Source: Paenibacillus alba (GTDB lineage: Bacteria; Bacillota; Bacilli; Paenibacillales; NBRC-103111). Taken from it: a DNA stretch of 64,000 nt. Below the pieces are notes generated by a model that was not told where the DNA came from, did not search any database, and worked only from the letters and a program-made list of their open reading frames with translations. Shown piece after piece: positions 18,263 through 26,515 of this stretch; position 1 is the stretch's first letter, and each line of letters starts with the position of its first letter. The translations under genes were made by a program, and so were the position numbers. Location: positions 434,001 to 498,000 of the forward strand of contig NZ_JABMKZ010000002.1 of NCBI RefSeq assembly GCF_013204855.1, read 5' to 3'.

Positions 18263-18862
18263 TCATCCTTTCAGCGGAGGAATTGGCGAGCGAGACCTGC
18301 GATACCAACGGTCTACAACAATCGCTGCAGCGGTAGAGATGATGGTTGCAATGAGCGTCGTTCCTACGATTTCCGCTGGATTGACGGAATTATAATTCAT
18401 CCGGATAGCAATTAATGTCGTCGGAATTAAGGTTACGCTAGACGTGTTTAGCGCAAGTAGAGTACACATCGCCGTACTCGCTGTCTCTTTATCCGGATTG
18501 AGCTTTTGCAGCTCTTGCATGGCTTTAATGCCCATCGGGGTAGCTGCATTCCCAAGCCCCAGAATGTTGGCGCTCATATTCGACATAATATAACCGATTG
18601 CCGGATGGTTTTTCGGAACACTCGGGAATAAGAAGCGGATAGCCGGCTGCAGAAGCCTGGCGATTTTGCTTAGAATGCCTGCATCCTCCGCTATTCTCAT
18701 CATCCCCATCCAAAACACAAGCACACTGATCAATCCAAAGCAAACCGTAACCCCACTTTTGGCCCCATCAAATGCAGCTTGCGTAACGGCCTCAATATTT
18801 CCGTTTAATGCGGCTACTGCAAATCCCACCACTATAAAAAATAACCAGATCCAATTCACCAT
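18263..18862 (-). CDS. spmA: Spore maturation protein A
   Basis: 199-residue membrane protein of the same gate-domain family as SpmB. It contains LGLGNAATPMGIKAMQELQ and NTSSVTLIPTTLIAIRM, which are the SpmA signatures. It acts with SpmB in spore core dehydration. It lies directly downstream of dacB as in B. subtilis, where the genes share sigma-E control; no promoter was identified here. Confidence 0.93.
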   Translation of the reverse strand: MVNWIWLFFIVVGFAVAALNGNIEAVTQAAFDGAKSGVTVCFGLISVLVFWMGMMRIAEDAGILSKIARLLQPAIRFLFPSVPKNHPAIGYIMSNMSANILGLGNAATPMGIKAMQELQKLNPDKETASTAMCTLLALNTSSVTLIPTTLIAIRMNYNSVNPAEIVGTTLIATIISTAAAIVVDRWYRRSRSPIPPLKG

Positions 18863-18874
18863 GGCTATGTCCCC

Positions 18875-20068
18875 CTAATCTGCCCACTCGGATTCAGAGA
18901 TCATAAACAATTCCCTGACTAATAATCTGAACACATAGCCATAGTGGGAAAGCAGCGTTTCCTTGTAAGCTTCTCCTTGTTGGAAAGAAAAGGTAGATTG
19001 ACTGGCTGATTGCAGCAGTGGACTTGTCTTCTCATAAATGGGTATCGTCCCAATAATGGCATCTTTCAGTGTTATTTGCAGCGTACCCCGTTCGCCTAAC
19101 CGATAGGAAGCCGTTGCCGGATCGGCCAGCGTCACTTTGCGCTTCACCAAGGCTGCTTCACCTTCAGCCAATGGATAAGAAAAATTTCTGGAGACAACGT
19201 CCGTTGTCCCTTCAACCGCGTCCCCTTTTCTAACGATGGTTTGCAGAGGATAATACGTAAAGCCATATTGCAGCAAACGTGCATGATCGCCCCAATCATC
19301 CGGATCGTTCAGCGTAACTACCGCCAGTTGATGCCCATCTTTCGTAGCCGAAGAGACAAGACAACGCTTGGCCAGCTTCGTGTAACCGGTTTTGACACCG
19401 TCTGCTCCTTCAAACAGGCTCAGCATTTTGTTTTTGTTCAGCCACGAGTAATCCCATGCCTCATTCGGATTCGGCACTTTCTTCAGCTTCGTGGATACAA
19501 TATCCTGGAACACACTGTTGTTCAAGGCGTAAGCCGTCAGCTTCGCCATATCGTTCGGGCTGGAGCGGTGGCCTTCCCCCTCGTCCAAGCCAGAAGGGTT
19601 CGTGAAATGCGAATGATCCATGCCTAGCATCTTCGCTTTCTCATTCATAAGGTAAACGAAGCCGTCTATGCTTCCCCCAATATGCTCAGCGATAGCAGTT
19701 GCTGCATCGTTGCCGGAGCGCAGCATCAACCCATAAAGCATGTCATGGAGCCTCATCTCTTCGCCCAGCTTCAAATAAATCGACGAGCCTTCCTTGCCAA
19801 AGGCATTTTTGCTCACTTTAACCTTATCGTTCAAATTCCCCTGTTCAATGGCAATAATGGCCGTCATAATTTTCGTTAGACTAGCAATTCGCATTGGCGT
19901 GTCCCCTTTTTGACTATAGAGGATACGCCCCGACTCCACATCAATCAAGGTGGCGCCAACCGCATTCGTATGGATGCCAGGCGGTGCTGCTTCCACTTGT
20001 GCCAGTGGAGCGAGCAGCAAACCAACCAGCGTGCTGCACAATAGGATGAACCGGACTCTTTTCTTCAT
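18875..20068 (-). CDS. dacB: D-alanyl-D-alanine carboxypeptidase DacB (sporulation PBP5*)
   Basis: 397 residues. A signal peptide (FILLCSTLVGLLLAPLAQVEA) is followed by a class-C-like penicillin-binding domain. It has the SxxK nucleophile motif in IASLTKIMTA, the SGND motif and KTGYT. A C-terminal beta domain and an amphipathic tail follow. It trims peptide side chains and so lowers spore cortex cross-linking. Start ATG 20068 follows AGGGGGAAAACA; the open frame further upstream has no good site. Position next to spmA supports DacB rather than DacA. Confidence 0.9.
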   Translation of the reverse strand: MKKRVRFILLCSTLVGLLLAPLAQVEAAPPGIHTNAVGATLIDVESGRILYSQKGDTPMRIASLTKIMTAIIAIEQGNLNDKVKVSKNAFGKEGSSIYLKLGEEMRLHDMLYGLMLRSGNDAATAIAEHIGGSIDGFVYLMNEKAKMLGMDHSHFTNPSGLDEGEGHRSSPNDMAKLTAYALNNSVFQDIVSTKLKKVPNPNEAWDYSWLNKNKMLSLFEGADGVKTGYTKLAKRCLVSSATKDGHQLAVVTLNDPDDWGDHARLLQYGFTYYPLQTIVRKGDAVEGTTDVVSRNFSYPLAEGEAALVKRKVTLADPATASYRLGERGTLQITLKDAIIGTIPIYEKTSPLLQSASQSTFSFQQGEAYKETLLSHYGYVFRLLVRELFMISESEWAD

Positions 20069-20199
20069 TGTTTTCCCCCTAGACCAAAGAACTTGTACCA
20101 TCGACAACACAAAACTTTGTACAAGTATATGCTTGGAGATTGGGGATATGTCCAAGACTTGTCTTCCTTTGCCAGAAGACAAACATAGAAAAAAGGCAG

Positions 20200-20430
20200 G
20201 ACTTACGTCAGCCCTCAGAAATTCTGGAAATTTCCTTACGAAAAGGAACTGGGATCCGCTAAATGACTCAGAAACCGGTATTTGCGGCTGAAAGGGAAGT
20301 AGTATCCCTTATTTCACCTCATTCGGGGGATATTCAAGCAAATTGAACAAAATAGCTTACCGTAGTTCCGTCTGACTAGCCAAATGGCTAATTTGATCAA
20401 GAATAAGGGAACGTAGTTCCCAAAGCGCAA
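20200..20430. repeat. Repeat-rich intergenic region with GGAACTACG-type palindromes
   Basis: The 407 bases between dacB and ytfJ hold no gene that I can support. Several related modules occur: GGGAACGTAGTTCCC (20407-20421), CCGTAGTTCCG (20360-20370), AGGGAAGTAGTATCCCTT (20293-20310) and AAAGGAACTGGGATCC (20241-20256). They are short partial palindromes of a shared core, spaced by 40-70 bases of spacer that is not obviously repeated. This looks like a dispersed intergenic repeat family of Paenibacillus type, which I infer from pattern only. Confidence 0.5.
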
Positions 20431-20457
20431 GAAAAAAGCTGTCCACAAAGGACAGCT
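20431..20457 (-). terminator. Terminator after ytfJ
   Basis: On the minus strand AGCTGTCC/GGACAGCT is followed by TTTTTTC, ending the rib-scp-ytfIJ run. Confidence 0.8.
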
Positions 20458-20475
20458 CCAACGAAGGCCGATCTG

Positions 20476-20973
20476 TTACACAATAAAATTTTGGTTCTCA
20501 ATATTCGTTACATTGCTTCCATTGGCACCCGCAGCGCCTGCTGGAGCTTTGGAACTCATGCCTTTAATCATGCTTTGAATTCTGTCCACAACTTGAGGTG
20601 CTGAATCAATCAGACGTTCAAGGATATGCGTTTGATTGTCGAGCGGCACAACTTTCACCCCATTTTTCCCTACAACGAGGAAAGCAATTGGCGTAATGGA
20701 TACCCCGCCGCCGCTGCCTCCACCGAAAGGAAGGGAAACCTTCGCATTCAGGGCATCGCTTTTGTTCATTGAGCCGCCTTCGATTTCGATTTCGGAATCG
20801 GTCATGAACTCGCTGCCGCCGGCAGCAAAACCGAATCCTACTTTAGATATCGGCATAATAACACTGCCGTCCGGCGTCTCGACCGGGTCGCCGACAATCG
20901 TGTTTACGTCAACCATCTCTTTAATGTTTTCCATGGCGACTTTCATGAGGCCTTGAATTGGATGTTCGGACAT
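20476..20973 (-). CDS. ytfJ: Sporulation protein YtfJ (GerW family)
   Basis: 165 residues. The GerW/YtfJ domain shows VDVNTIVGDPVETPDGSVI, the glycine-rich FGGGSGGGVSITPIAFLVV and a short Asn/Gly-rich tail. In B. subtilis GerW is a spore protein linked to germination. Start ATG 20973 follows AAGGAGGAATACG. It sits directly downstream of the DUF2953 gene ytfI, a pair that is also adjacent in B. subtilis. Confidence 0.88.
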   Translation of the reverse strand: MSEHPIQGLMKVAMENIKEMVDVNTIVGDPVETPDGSVIMPISKVGFGFAAGGSEFMTDSEIEIEGGSMNKSDALNAKVSLPFGGGSGGGVSITPIAFLVVGKNGVKVVPLDNQTHILERLIDSAPQVVDRIQSMIKGMSSKAPAGAAGANGSNVTNIENQNFIV

Positions 20974-21089
20974 AATCGTATTCCTCCTTAGCGATTTTAG
21001 CCAGTAAACTGGCATCGGAAACGCAAGCGTCAAAGACCAATATTGGTTCTTTTTTAGAATGCCCTTAGTGGAATATCGTTATGTACACA

Positions 21090-21791
21090 TCAAGATGCCG
21101 TTTTAACCCTAGATCTGGTCTTCAGCGCTAGTTGAATCCAAGTACGAAGACCGCCTTTCACTTTTGCTGCGCGAACAAGCAGTCGTACGCCGGCGAATAA
21201 GGCAAACCATACACGAATCCGGCCGGCAAAGCGAAATTCAGTCGAGAACTGTTTTTGATTGTATTGCGGAATGACATCCACCCGCGGCTTCGTCATCAGT
21301 TTCACATACCGAATCGTAAAACCAAGCAGGGTTGATTTAATCCCCCAAATGGCTCCTGTTGTGATGGCTGTTTCTGGTGCGTCTCCTACCCCTACTCGCG
21401 TAATCCATTTCAACTCCGTACATTCCACTCTGGCAAGTGTTTGTTTCAACCAGCTATACAATTGCAACGTATTTTCCAGAAGAACTTTAGCTTCGTTGTA
21501 GTAGGCGATCACTTTATCTTTGGTAATATGATCCTTGGTTTCATCTTTCAATTTAGTACTTGCTTTGTTCACTACTTCTGATTTAATCATGATTCCCTGA
21601 GCAAATCCTTTGAATTGAATAATGGGAATCACATAGCGATAACGTACAATCCCAAACAATGCACGCACTTCCACCGAAAGCGTATCGTTGTCCCGAACGC
21701 GAGAGAAGTAGAGCTCCCCTCTGATAAAGCTAATCAGAACAACGATAATCGCAATAATGACAATGAGTACAGCAAGTCCGATCCACAACAA
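21090..21791 (-). CDS. ytfI: DUF2953 membrane protein YtfI
   Basis: About 233 residues. One N-terminal membrane helix (LAVLIVIIAIIVVLISF) precedes a DUF2953 domain. The likely start is TTG 21791, nine bases after AGGAGG; no ATG fits. Function unknown. The pair ytfI-ytfJ is conserved among spore formers, which suggests a sporulation role by context. Confidence 0.75.
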   Translation of the reverse strand: MLWIGLAVLIVIIAIIVVLISFIRGELYFSRVRDNDTLSVEVRALFGIVRYRYVIPIIQFKGFAQGIMIKSEVVNKASTKLKDETKDHITKDKVIAYYNEAKVLLENTLQLYSWLKQTLARVECTELKWITRVGVGDAPETAITTGAIWGIKSTLLGFTIRYVKLMTKPRVDVIPQYNQKQFSTEFRFAGRIRVWFALFAGVRLLVRAAKVKGGLRTWIQLALKTRSRVKTAS

Positions 21792-21900
21792 AGTGATATG
21801 CCTCCTCAGCAAAAAAACTCCAATGCAAGAAAAAGTCTTCTCGCCAGTGGAGTTAGTATGTTCTTAGAATGGGAATGAAATGCATTTGATGATGATCTTC

Positions 21901-22524
21901 TTACTCGGCTTCTTCGTTCACATCTTCAAGAGTAAGCTGCTTCTGATCTCCGCCAAGCCGGTCAAATAACAGGCGAGTTTCTTCTTCCAGATCAAAATTG
22001 CCTTGAAAGCCGGTCGAATCCGGGAGCTCCTGAATTGAGCTCAAGCCGAAATATTCAAGAAATTGCTTGGATGTGCCATATAAAATCGGTCTCCCTACAG
22101 CGTCAGCCCGTCCCACCTCAGTAATTAAATCTTTCCCAGTTAGTGTCGCCAGTGCGCGATCACATTTTACGCCGCGTATCTCTTCGATCTCAACTCGCGT
22201 AATAGGCTGCTTGTAGGCAACAATGGATAACGTTTCTAAAGCAGCTTGGGAGAGCGAGGAACGCGACGGTGTATAGGCGAGCCGTTCAAAATAGGGAGCG
22301 TGCTCAGCTAACGTTGTCAGTTGATAAGCTCCGGCCACTTCAACAATTTGAATTCCTCGTCCTTTGCGTTTAAACTCCGTTCTCATATCTTTGAGCAGAT
22401 CACGAACCAAATACAAATCCAGCTCCATCACCTCTGCCAGCTGCTTCGCATCTAAGCCCTCGTCACCTGAGGCAAAGAGCAGTCCTTCAATAATCGATTT
22501 CATCTGTGGAAAATTGAGTGTCAA
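21901..22524 (-). CDS. scpB: Segregation and condensation protein B
   Basis: 207 residues with the two winged helices of ScpB (SQAALETLSIVAYKQPITR, VGRADAVGRPILYGTSKQFLEYF). It forms the condensin-like SMC-ScpA-ScpB complex that folds and segregates chromosomes. Start TTG 22524 has AGGAGGG eight bases upstream, and its N-terminus lines up with B. subtilis ScpB from residue 1, so it is preferred over ATG 22503. It overlaps scpA by 38 bases. Confidence 0.93.
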   Translation of the reverse strand: MTLNFPQMKSIIEGLLFASGDEGLDAKQLAEVMELDLYLVRDLLKDMRTEFKRKGRGIQIVEVAGAYQLTTLAEHAPYFERLAYTPSRSSLSQAALETLSIVAYKQPITRVEIEEIRGVKCDRALATLTGKDLITEVGRADAVGRPILYGTSKQFLEYFGLSSIQELPDSTGFQGNFDLEEETRLLFDRLGGDQKQLTLEDVNEEAE

Positions 22525-23278
22525 TGTCAGAACCCTCCTCTTTGGCTTGGATCACGATGTCTTCGAACAGCTTGTGTTGATGACAAACGACTTTTTTCAT
22601 TTTCATTAATTCTAGAATGGCTAGAAACGTAACAACGATTTCTTCCCGCGTCATTTCATAATCAAAAAGCTTCGAGAACAGCAATTTGCCGCCTCGTATT
22701 TTCAGCAAATCAACGACTTCACGAATACGATCCTTCACGGAGATCTCATCGCGGCGTATTCTTGCAACAACATTCCGATTAGCCAGCTTTCTCAAAGTCC
22801 GCTGAAATGCGAAAAGCAAATCCGCCACATCCAGCCCTTCCACCGGATTTTCCTGAACATGGGGCAGGAAAGGCGTTAAATCCTCAGGCTCACGCGTATA
22901 AACTAAACTGCGCTCAACCTCTTTATCCCTAAGCATATCCGCAATTGACTTATACTTGCGATACTCAATCAGCTTCGCAACAAGCTCAGAACGTGGATCA
23001 AGCTCATCTTCCATATCATCAAAATATTCATCAAATTCGATTACAGGCGGTTTAGGCAGCAGCATTTTACTCTTAATGGAGAGCAGTGTTGCAGCCATGA
23101 CCAGAAACTCACTCGTGATTTCGAGCTCTAATTCCTGCATGGCTTGCACATAACTTAAATACTGATCTGTAATTTCTTTGATAGGAATATTATAAATGTC
23201 AAGTTCATTTTTATCGATAAGATGAAGCAATAGATCAAGGGGGCCTTCAAAAGCTTCTAACTTATAAGTGACTTTCAT
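22487..23278 (-). CDS. scpA: Segregation and condensation protein A
   Basis: 263 residues, kleisin subunit of the SMC complex. The N-terminal domain YKLEAFEGPLDLLLHLI binds the SMC neck. The acidic middle and C-terminal winged helix bind ScpB and the SMC head. Start ATG 23278 follows GGGGGAACAG. Confidence 0.95.
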   Translation of the reverse strand: MKVTYKLEAFEGPLDLLLHLIDKNELDIYNIPIKEITDQYLSYVQAMQELELEITSEFLVMAATLLSIKSKMLLPKPPVIEFDEYFDDMEDELDPRSELVAKLIEYRKYKSIADMLRDKEVERSLVYTREPEDLTPFLPHVQENPVEGLDVADLLFAFQRTLRKLANRNVVARIRRDEISVKDRIREVVDLLKIRGGKLLFSKLFDYEMTREEIVVTFLAILELMKMKKVVCHQHKLFEDIVIQAKEEGSDIDTQFSTDEIDY

Positions 23279-23293
23279 TTCTGTTCCCCCTTG

Positions 23294-23935
23294 TCATATT
23301 GAAAATAATTGCATAACCAGCTGCGCGGCGAGCGGATACACATGCCCCAGCAGCCATTGTCCCATAGGTGTAATCATTAGAAAAACAACTAGAATAAGTG
23401 CGTAGCGCTGGTTTCTGTCAAACCAGACTTTTCTTTGGCTTGGTACCCATCCTTTGAGGATGTACCAGCCATCCAACGGATAAAGAGGCAGTATATGTAT
23501 GAAGCAAAGCATAATATTGACGATGACGCCATACTGCAAATAGACTCGCCATTGTTCCACGGTTATCGACTCCGCTGTTCCTCCTACAATGGAAGGTAGG
23601 AAGAAATAGAGCCACCAGAAGAGCAAAGCGAGCAGCAAATTTATAACAGGACCCGCCAGGAAAACGAGTGTGTTGGACAGTTTTGGCCTTTTCTTGAAAT
23701 TAGCTTCGTCAATCGGCATTTTCTTCGACCAGCCATACGGTCCAAAAACAATCATGGCCAACCCCAAGGCATCCAAATGGGCCAAGGGGTTAAGCGATAA
23801 TCGTTTGCTTTCCCGAGCTGTTCGATCTCCGAGCAGCCAAGCTGCTCCCGCGTGCGCAGCATCATGCAGCGTCATAGCGACTAGAAAGGCAAGCAGTCGG
23901 GGAAGCAGTGTTTCCAAATGATAATAAGACAGCAT
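23294..23935 (-). CDS. M50-like site-2 protease family membrane protein, altered active-site motif
   Basis: 213 residues with about five membrane helices. The pattern fits the small site-2 protease family of Bacillales: a metal-binding motif in helix 1, a GRLSLNP-like segment (SKRLSLNPLAHLDALG), and a PLDG motif in a later helix (LPLYPLDGWYIL). The usual HExxH is H24-D-A-A-H28, with Asp in place of the catalytic Glu. The start overlaps the ribH stop (TAATG), so it is coupled to the riboflavin operon. Activity is therefore uncertain. Confidence 0.75.
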   Translation of the reverse strand: MLSYYHLETLLPRLLAFLVAMTLHDAAHAGAAWLLGDRTARESKRLSLNPLAHLDALGLAMIVFGPYGWSKKMPIDEANFKKRPKLSNTLVFLAGPVINLLLALLFWWLYFFLPSIVGGTAESITVEQWRVYLQYGVIVNIMLCFIHILPLYPLDGWYILKGWVPSQRKVWFDRNQRYALILVVFLMITPMGQWLLGHVYPLAAQLVMQLFSI

Positions 23936-24405
23936 TAGGAAGTAAATTGTTTCGTTAAATTCGCCATTTCAATAGCTGTTACTGCGGCTTCCCAGCCTTT
24001 ATTGCCGGCTTTTGTTCCTGCGCGCTCAACGGCTTGCTCAATGGAATCTGTCGTCAACACACCGAAAATCGTCGGAACGCCCGTTTTCAGGTTAATTGCC
24101 GCAACACCTTTAGCTACTTCACTGCACACATAATCGAAGTGAGGCGTTGACCCCCGAATGACAGCACCTAGGGTAATAACAGCGTCGTATTTGCCGCTCT
24201 CCGCCATTTTTTGAGCGATTAACGGAAGTTCGAACGCACCAGGTACCCAAGCGATATCAACTTCCTCTTCATTCACACCGTGACGCTTCAGAGCATCTTG
24301 AGCTCCTCCAAGCAATTTGGAAGTGATGAATTCATTGAAACGACCTACGACGATGCCATATTTTAAGTTTTGTGAAATTAAATGTCCTTCAAAAATGTTA
24401 GCCAT
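23935..24405 (-). CDS. ribH: 6,7-dimethyl-8-ribityllumazine synthase
   Basis: 156 residues, full length. It condenses the ribityl-aminouracil with the butanone phosphate to give lumazine. Motifs: [26 protein letters not shown], and [15 protein letters not shown] with the catalytic His. Last of the four riboflavin genes. Confidence 0.96.
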   Translation of the reverse strand: MANIFEGHLISQNLKYGIVVGRFNEFITSKLLGGAQDALKRHGVNEEEVDIAWVPGAFELPLIAQKMAESGKYDAVITLGAVIRGSTPHFDYVCSEVAKGVAAINLKTGVPTIFGVLTTDSIEQAVERAGTKAGNKGWEAAVTAIEMANLTKQFTS

Positions 24406-24464
24406 GAGTATAGTCTCCCTCTCTTTAGAAAACGTTGTAGTATGTGTAAATTGGACCTTTATGC

Positions 24465-25691
24465 TTAAATGCCGCTGCCCGAATCATGAAAACTCAGCAT
24501 GTGGCCAAGCTTGTGCTTTTTCGTTTGCAAATAACTGAGATTGTCCGCTTTGCTATCCATCTGAATCGGAACACGTTCAACGACCTCGAGGCCATAGCCT
24601 TCAAGACCTTTAATTTTGCGCGGATTATTCGTCAATAGACGAAGTTGAGTAATACCGAGGTCCTTCAGAATTTGCGCACCAATCCCATAATCCCGAAGAT
24701 CAGCAGCAAACCCAAGTTTAATATTCGCCTCTACGGTATCCAATCCCTGCTCCTGCAGCGCATAAGCTTTCAATTTGTTGATTAAGCCGATACCGCGACC
24801 TTCCTGTCGCATATATAATAATACACCACTGCCCTCTTCATCAATCTGTTTTAATGCCGCATCAAGCTGAGGGCCGCAATCACAGCGATGAGAATGGAAC
24901 ACATCTCCCGTTAAGCACTCGGAATGTACACGCACTAAAGTTGGTTTGGAAGGATCAATTGTCCCTTTGACAAGAGCAACATGCTCTTTGTTGTCCAGCT
25001 GATTCGTGTAGGCAATTGCTTTAAACACTCCGAAATCCGTCGGCAGCTTGATTTCAACTTCACGCTCAACTAGTTTCTCTTGTTGATTGCGATATTGAAT
25101 CAAATCCTGAATCGTAATAATGCGCAAATCATGCTTGGCTGCAAGCTCCATTAGATCAGGTACGCGCGCCATTGTACCATCTTCTTTGATCACTTCACAG
25201 ATGACAGCGGCCGGATAAGAGTCGCACAAGATCGCTAGATCAACAGCGGCTTCGGTGTGGCCTGCTCGGCGAAGAACGCCGCCTTTTTTGGCAATCAGCG
25301 GGAAAATATGACCAGGTCTGCGGAAATCCTGTGGTCTCGTTGTCGGATCAATCAAGCCCATAATCGTTCGGGAACGCTCATGTGCCGAAATTCCGGTACT
25401 CGTTTCACTATGGTCTACCGAGACGGTAAATGCCGTTCCATGATAGTCCGTATTCCTTGCGACCATAGGCGGCAGGTCCAGTTCCAGCGCACGTTCTTCC
25501 GTAATCGGCGCACAGACAAGTCCACGTCCTTCTTTAATCATGAAGTTGATAACTTCCGGCGTCGTTTTATCCGCGAGTGCGATAAAGTCGCCTTCGTTCT
25601 CACGATCTTCATCGTCAACAACGATAATGACTTTGCCTGAAATGAGATCCTGCAGAGCTTCCTCAATTTTGTTGAATTTGATTTGTGTCAT
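24465..25691 (-). CDS. ribBA: Bifunctional DHBP synthase / GTP cyclohydrolase II
   Basis: 408 residues. The N-terminal domain makes 3,4-dihydroxy-2-butanone 4-phosphate ([25 protein letters not shown]). The C-terminal domain opens GTP ([18 protein letters not shown] zinc site; [19 protein letters not shown]). Start ATG 25691 follows TTAGGAGAGGTGA. An open frame extends upstream through the three 40-bp repeats but is not coding. Confidence 0.95.
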   Translation of the reverse strand: MTQIKFNKIEEALQDLISGKVIIVVDDEDRENEGDFIALADKTTPEVINFMIKEGRGLVCAPITEERALELDLPPMVARNTDYHGTAFTVSVDHSETSTGISAHERSRTIMGLIDPTTRPQDFRRPGHIFPLIAKKGGVLRRAGHTEAAVDLAILCDSYPAAVICEVIKEDGTMARVPDLMELAAKHDLRIITIQDLIQYRNQQEKLVEREVEIKLPTDFGVFKAIAYTNQLDNKEHVALVKGTIDPSKPTLVRVHSECLTGDVFHSHRCDCGPQLDAALKQIDEEGSGVLLYMRQEGRGIGLINKLKAYALQEQGLDTVEANIKLGFAADLRDYGIGAQILKDLGITQLRLLTNNPRKIKGLEGYGLEVVERVPIQMDSKADNLSYLQTKKHKLGHMLSFHDSGSGI

Positions 25692-25706
25692 ATTCACCTC
25701 TCCTAA

Positions 25707-25826
25707 GAGTTTTGCTTTAGCAAAACTATCTTCGTAAGCATGGGCTGAGTTTTGCTTTAGCAAAACTATCTTCGTAAGCATAAGCTGAGTTTTGCTTTAG
25801 CAAAACTTTCTTCGTAAGCATGGGCT
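25707..25826 (-). repeat. Three tandem 40-bp hairpin repeats between ribE and ribBA
   Basis: Three direct copies start at 25707, 25747 and 25787 with an exact 40-base period. Each holds the palindrome AGTTTTGCT-TT-AGCAAAACT plus the flank ATCTTCGTAAGCA. On the transcribed strand the last copy runs straight into the ribBA ribosome binding site (AAAACTCTTAGGAGAGG). The block fills the gap between the ribE stop and ribBA. The same hairpin plus CTTAGGAG is found at 61012-61040. Confidence 0.9.
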
Positions 25827-25827
25827 G

Positions 25828-26499
25828 TTACATAAATCCGTTATCAGCCAGAAAACTTGCGGTCAGCTTGCTTGGTTTAGGACTGCTGTTTTCCGAGGCA
25901 TCGGATGAACCAAACTTAAGCAGTCGCTCCATATATTTGCCAAGAACGTCACATTCCATGTTGATCGTATCTCCAGCTTTTTTATCATTGAGAACCGTTT
26001 GAGCCAGCGTATGTGGAATAATCGAGACGGCGACTTCACGTTCATTGACGTCCACCACCGTAAGGCTAATGCCATCAATCGTGATGGAGCCGCCGGCAAT
26101 GATGTAACGGAAAATATGCGTATTCTCCGGCTCGAACCGGTAAACAACGGCATTTTCTTCCGGTGTGCGGGAAAGGATCGTGGCCGTAGCATCCACATGT
26201 CCTTGAACGATGTGTCCGCCGAATCGACCATTCGCCGCCATCGCACGCTCCAAATTCACGCGTGTGCCGGTTTGCAGCTTGCGAAGGTTGGTCTTGCGAT
26301 ACGTTTCGGGCATAACGTCCACGGAGAAAGACTCGCTATCGAAAGCAATGACAGTCAGACATACACCGTTCACTGAAATACTATCTCCCAGATGGACATC
26401 TGACAGCACTTTCTTGGCGCCAATCGTTAGCACCATCGCTTGACCTTGGCTATGAATGCGGCGCATGTGGCCGATTTCTTCAATAATGCCGGTAAACAT
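25828..26499 (-). CDS. ribE: Riboflavin synthase alpha subunit
   Basis: 223 residues with two lumazine-binding repeats: N-terminal MFTGIIEEIGHM and SVNGVCLTV, C-terminal SITIDGISLTVVDV. Two lumazine molecules dismutate to riboflavin. Slightly longer than usual because of the tail after YMERLLKFGSS. ribD ends 16 bases before it begins. Confidence 0.95.
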   Translation of the reverse strand: MFTGIIEEIGHMRRIHSQGQAMVLTIGAKKVLSDVHLGDSISVNGVCLTVIAFDSESFSVDVMPETYRKTNLRKLQTGTRVNLERAMAANGRFGGHIVQGHVDATATILSRTPEENAVVYRFEPENTHIFRYIIAGGSITIDGISLTVVDVNEREVAVSIIPHTLAQTVLNDKKAGDTINMECDVLGKYMERLLKFGSSDASENSSPKPSKLTASFLADNGFM

Positions 26500-26515
26500 G
26501 ACAGCCCTCCATTCG

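Noticed and set aside
25692-25781. Upstream extension of ribBA through the 40-bp repeats
   Set aside because: The extra residues are translated hairpin repeats; ATG 25691 has its own ribosome binding site and gives the normal N-terminus.
25707-25826. CRISPR array
   Set aside because: The copies are back-to-back 40-base repeats with no unique spacers, inside an operon.
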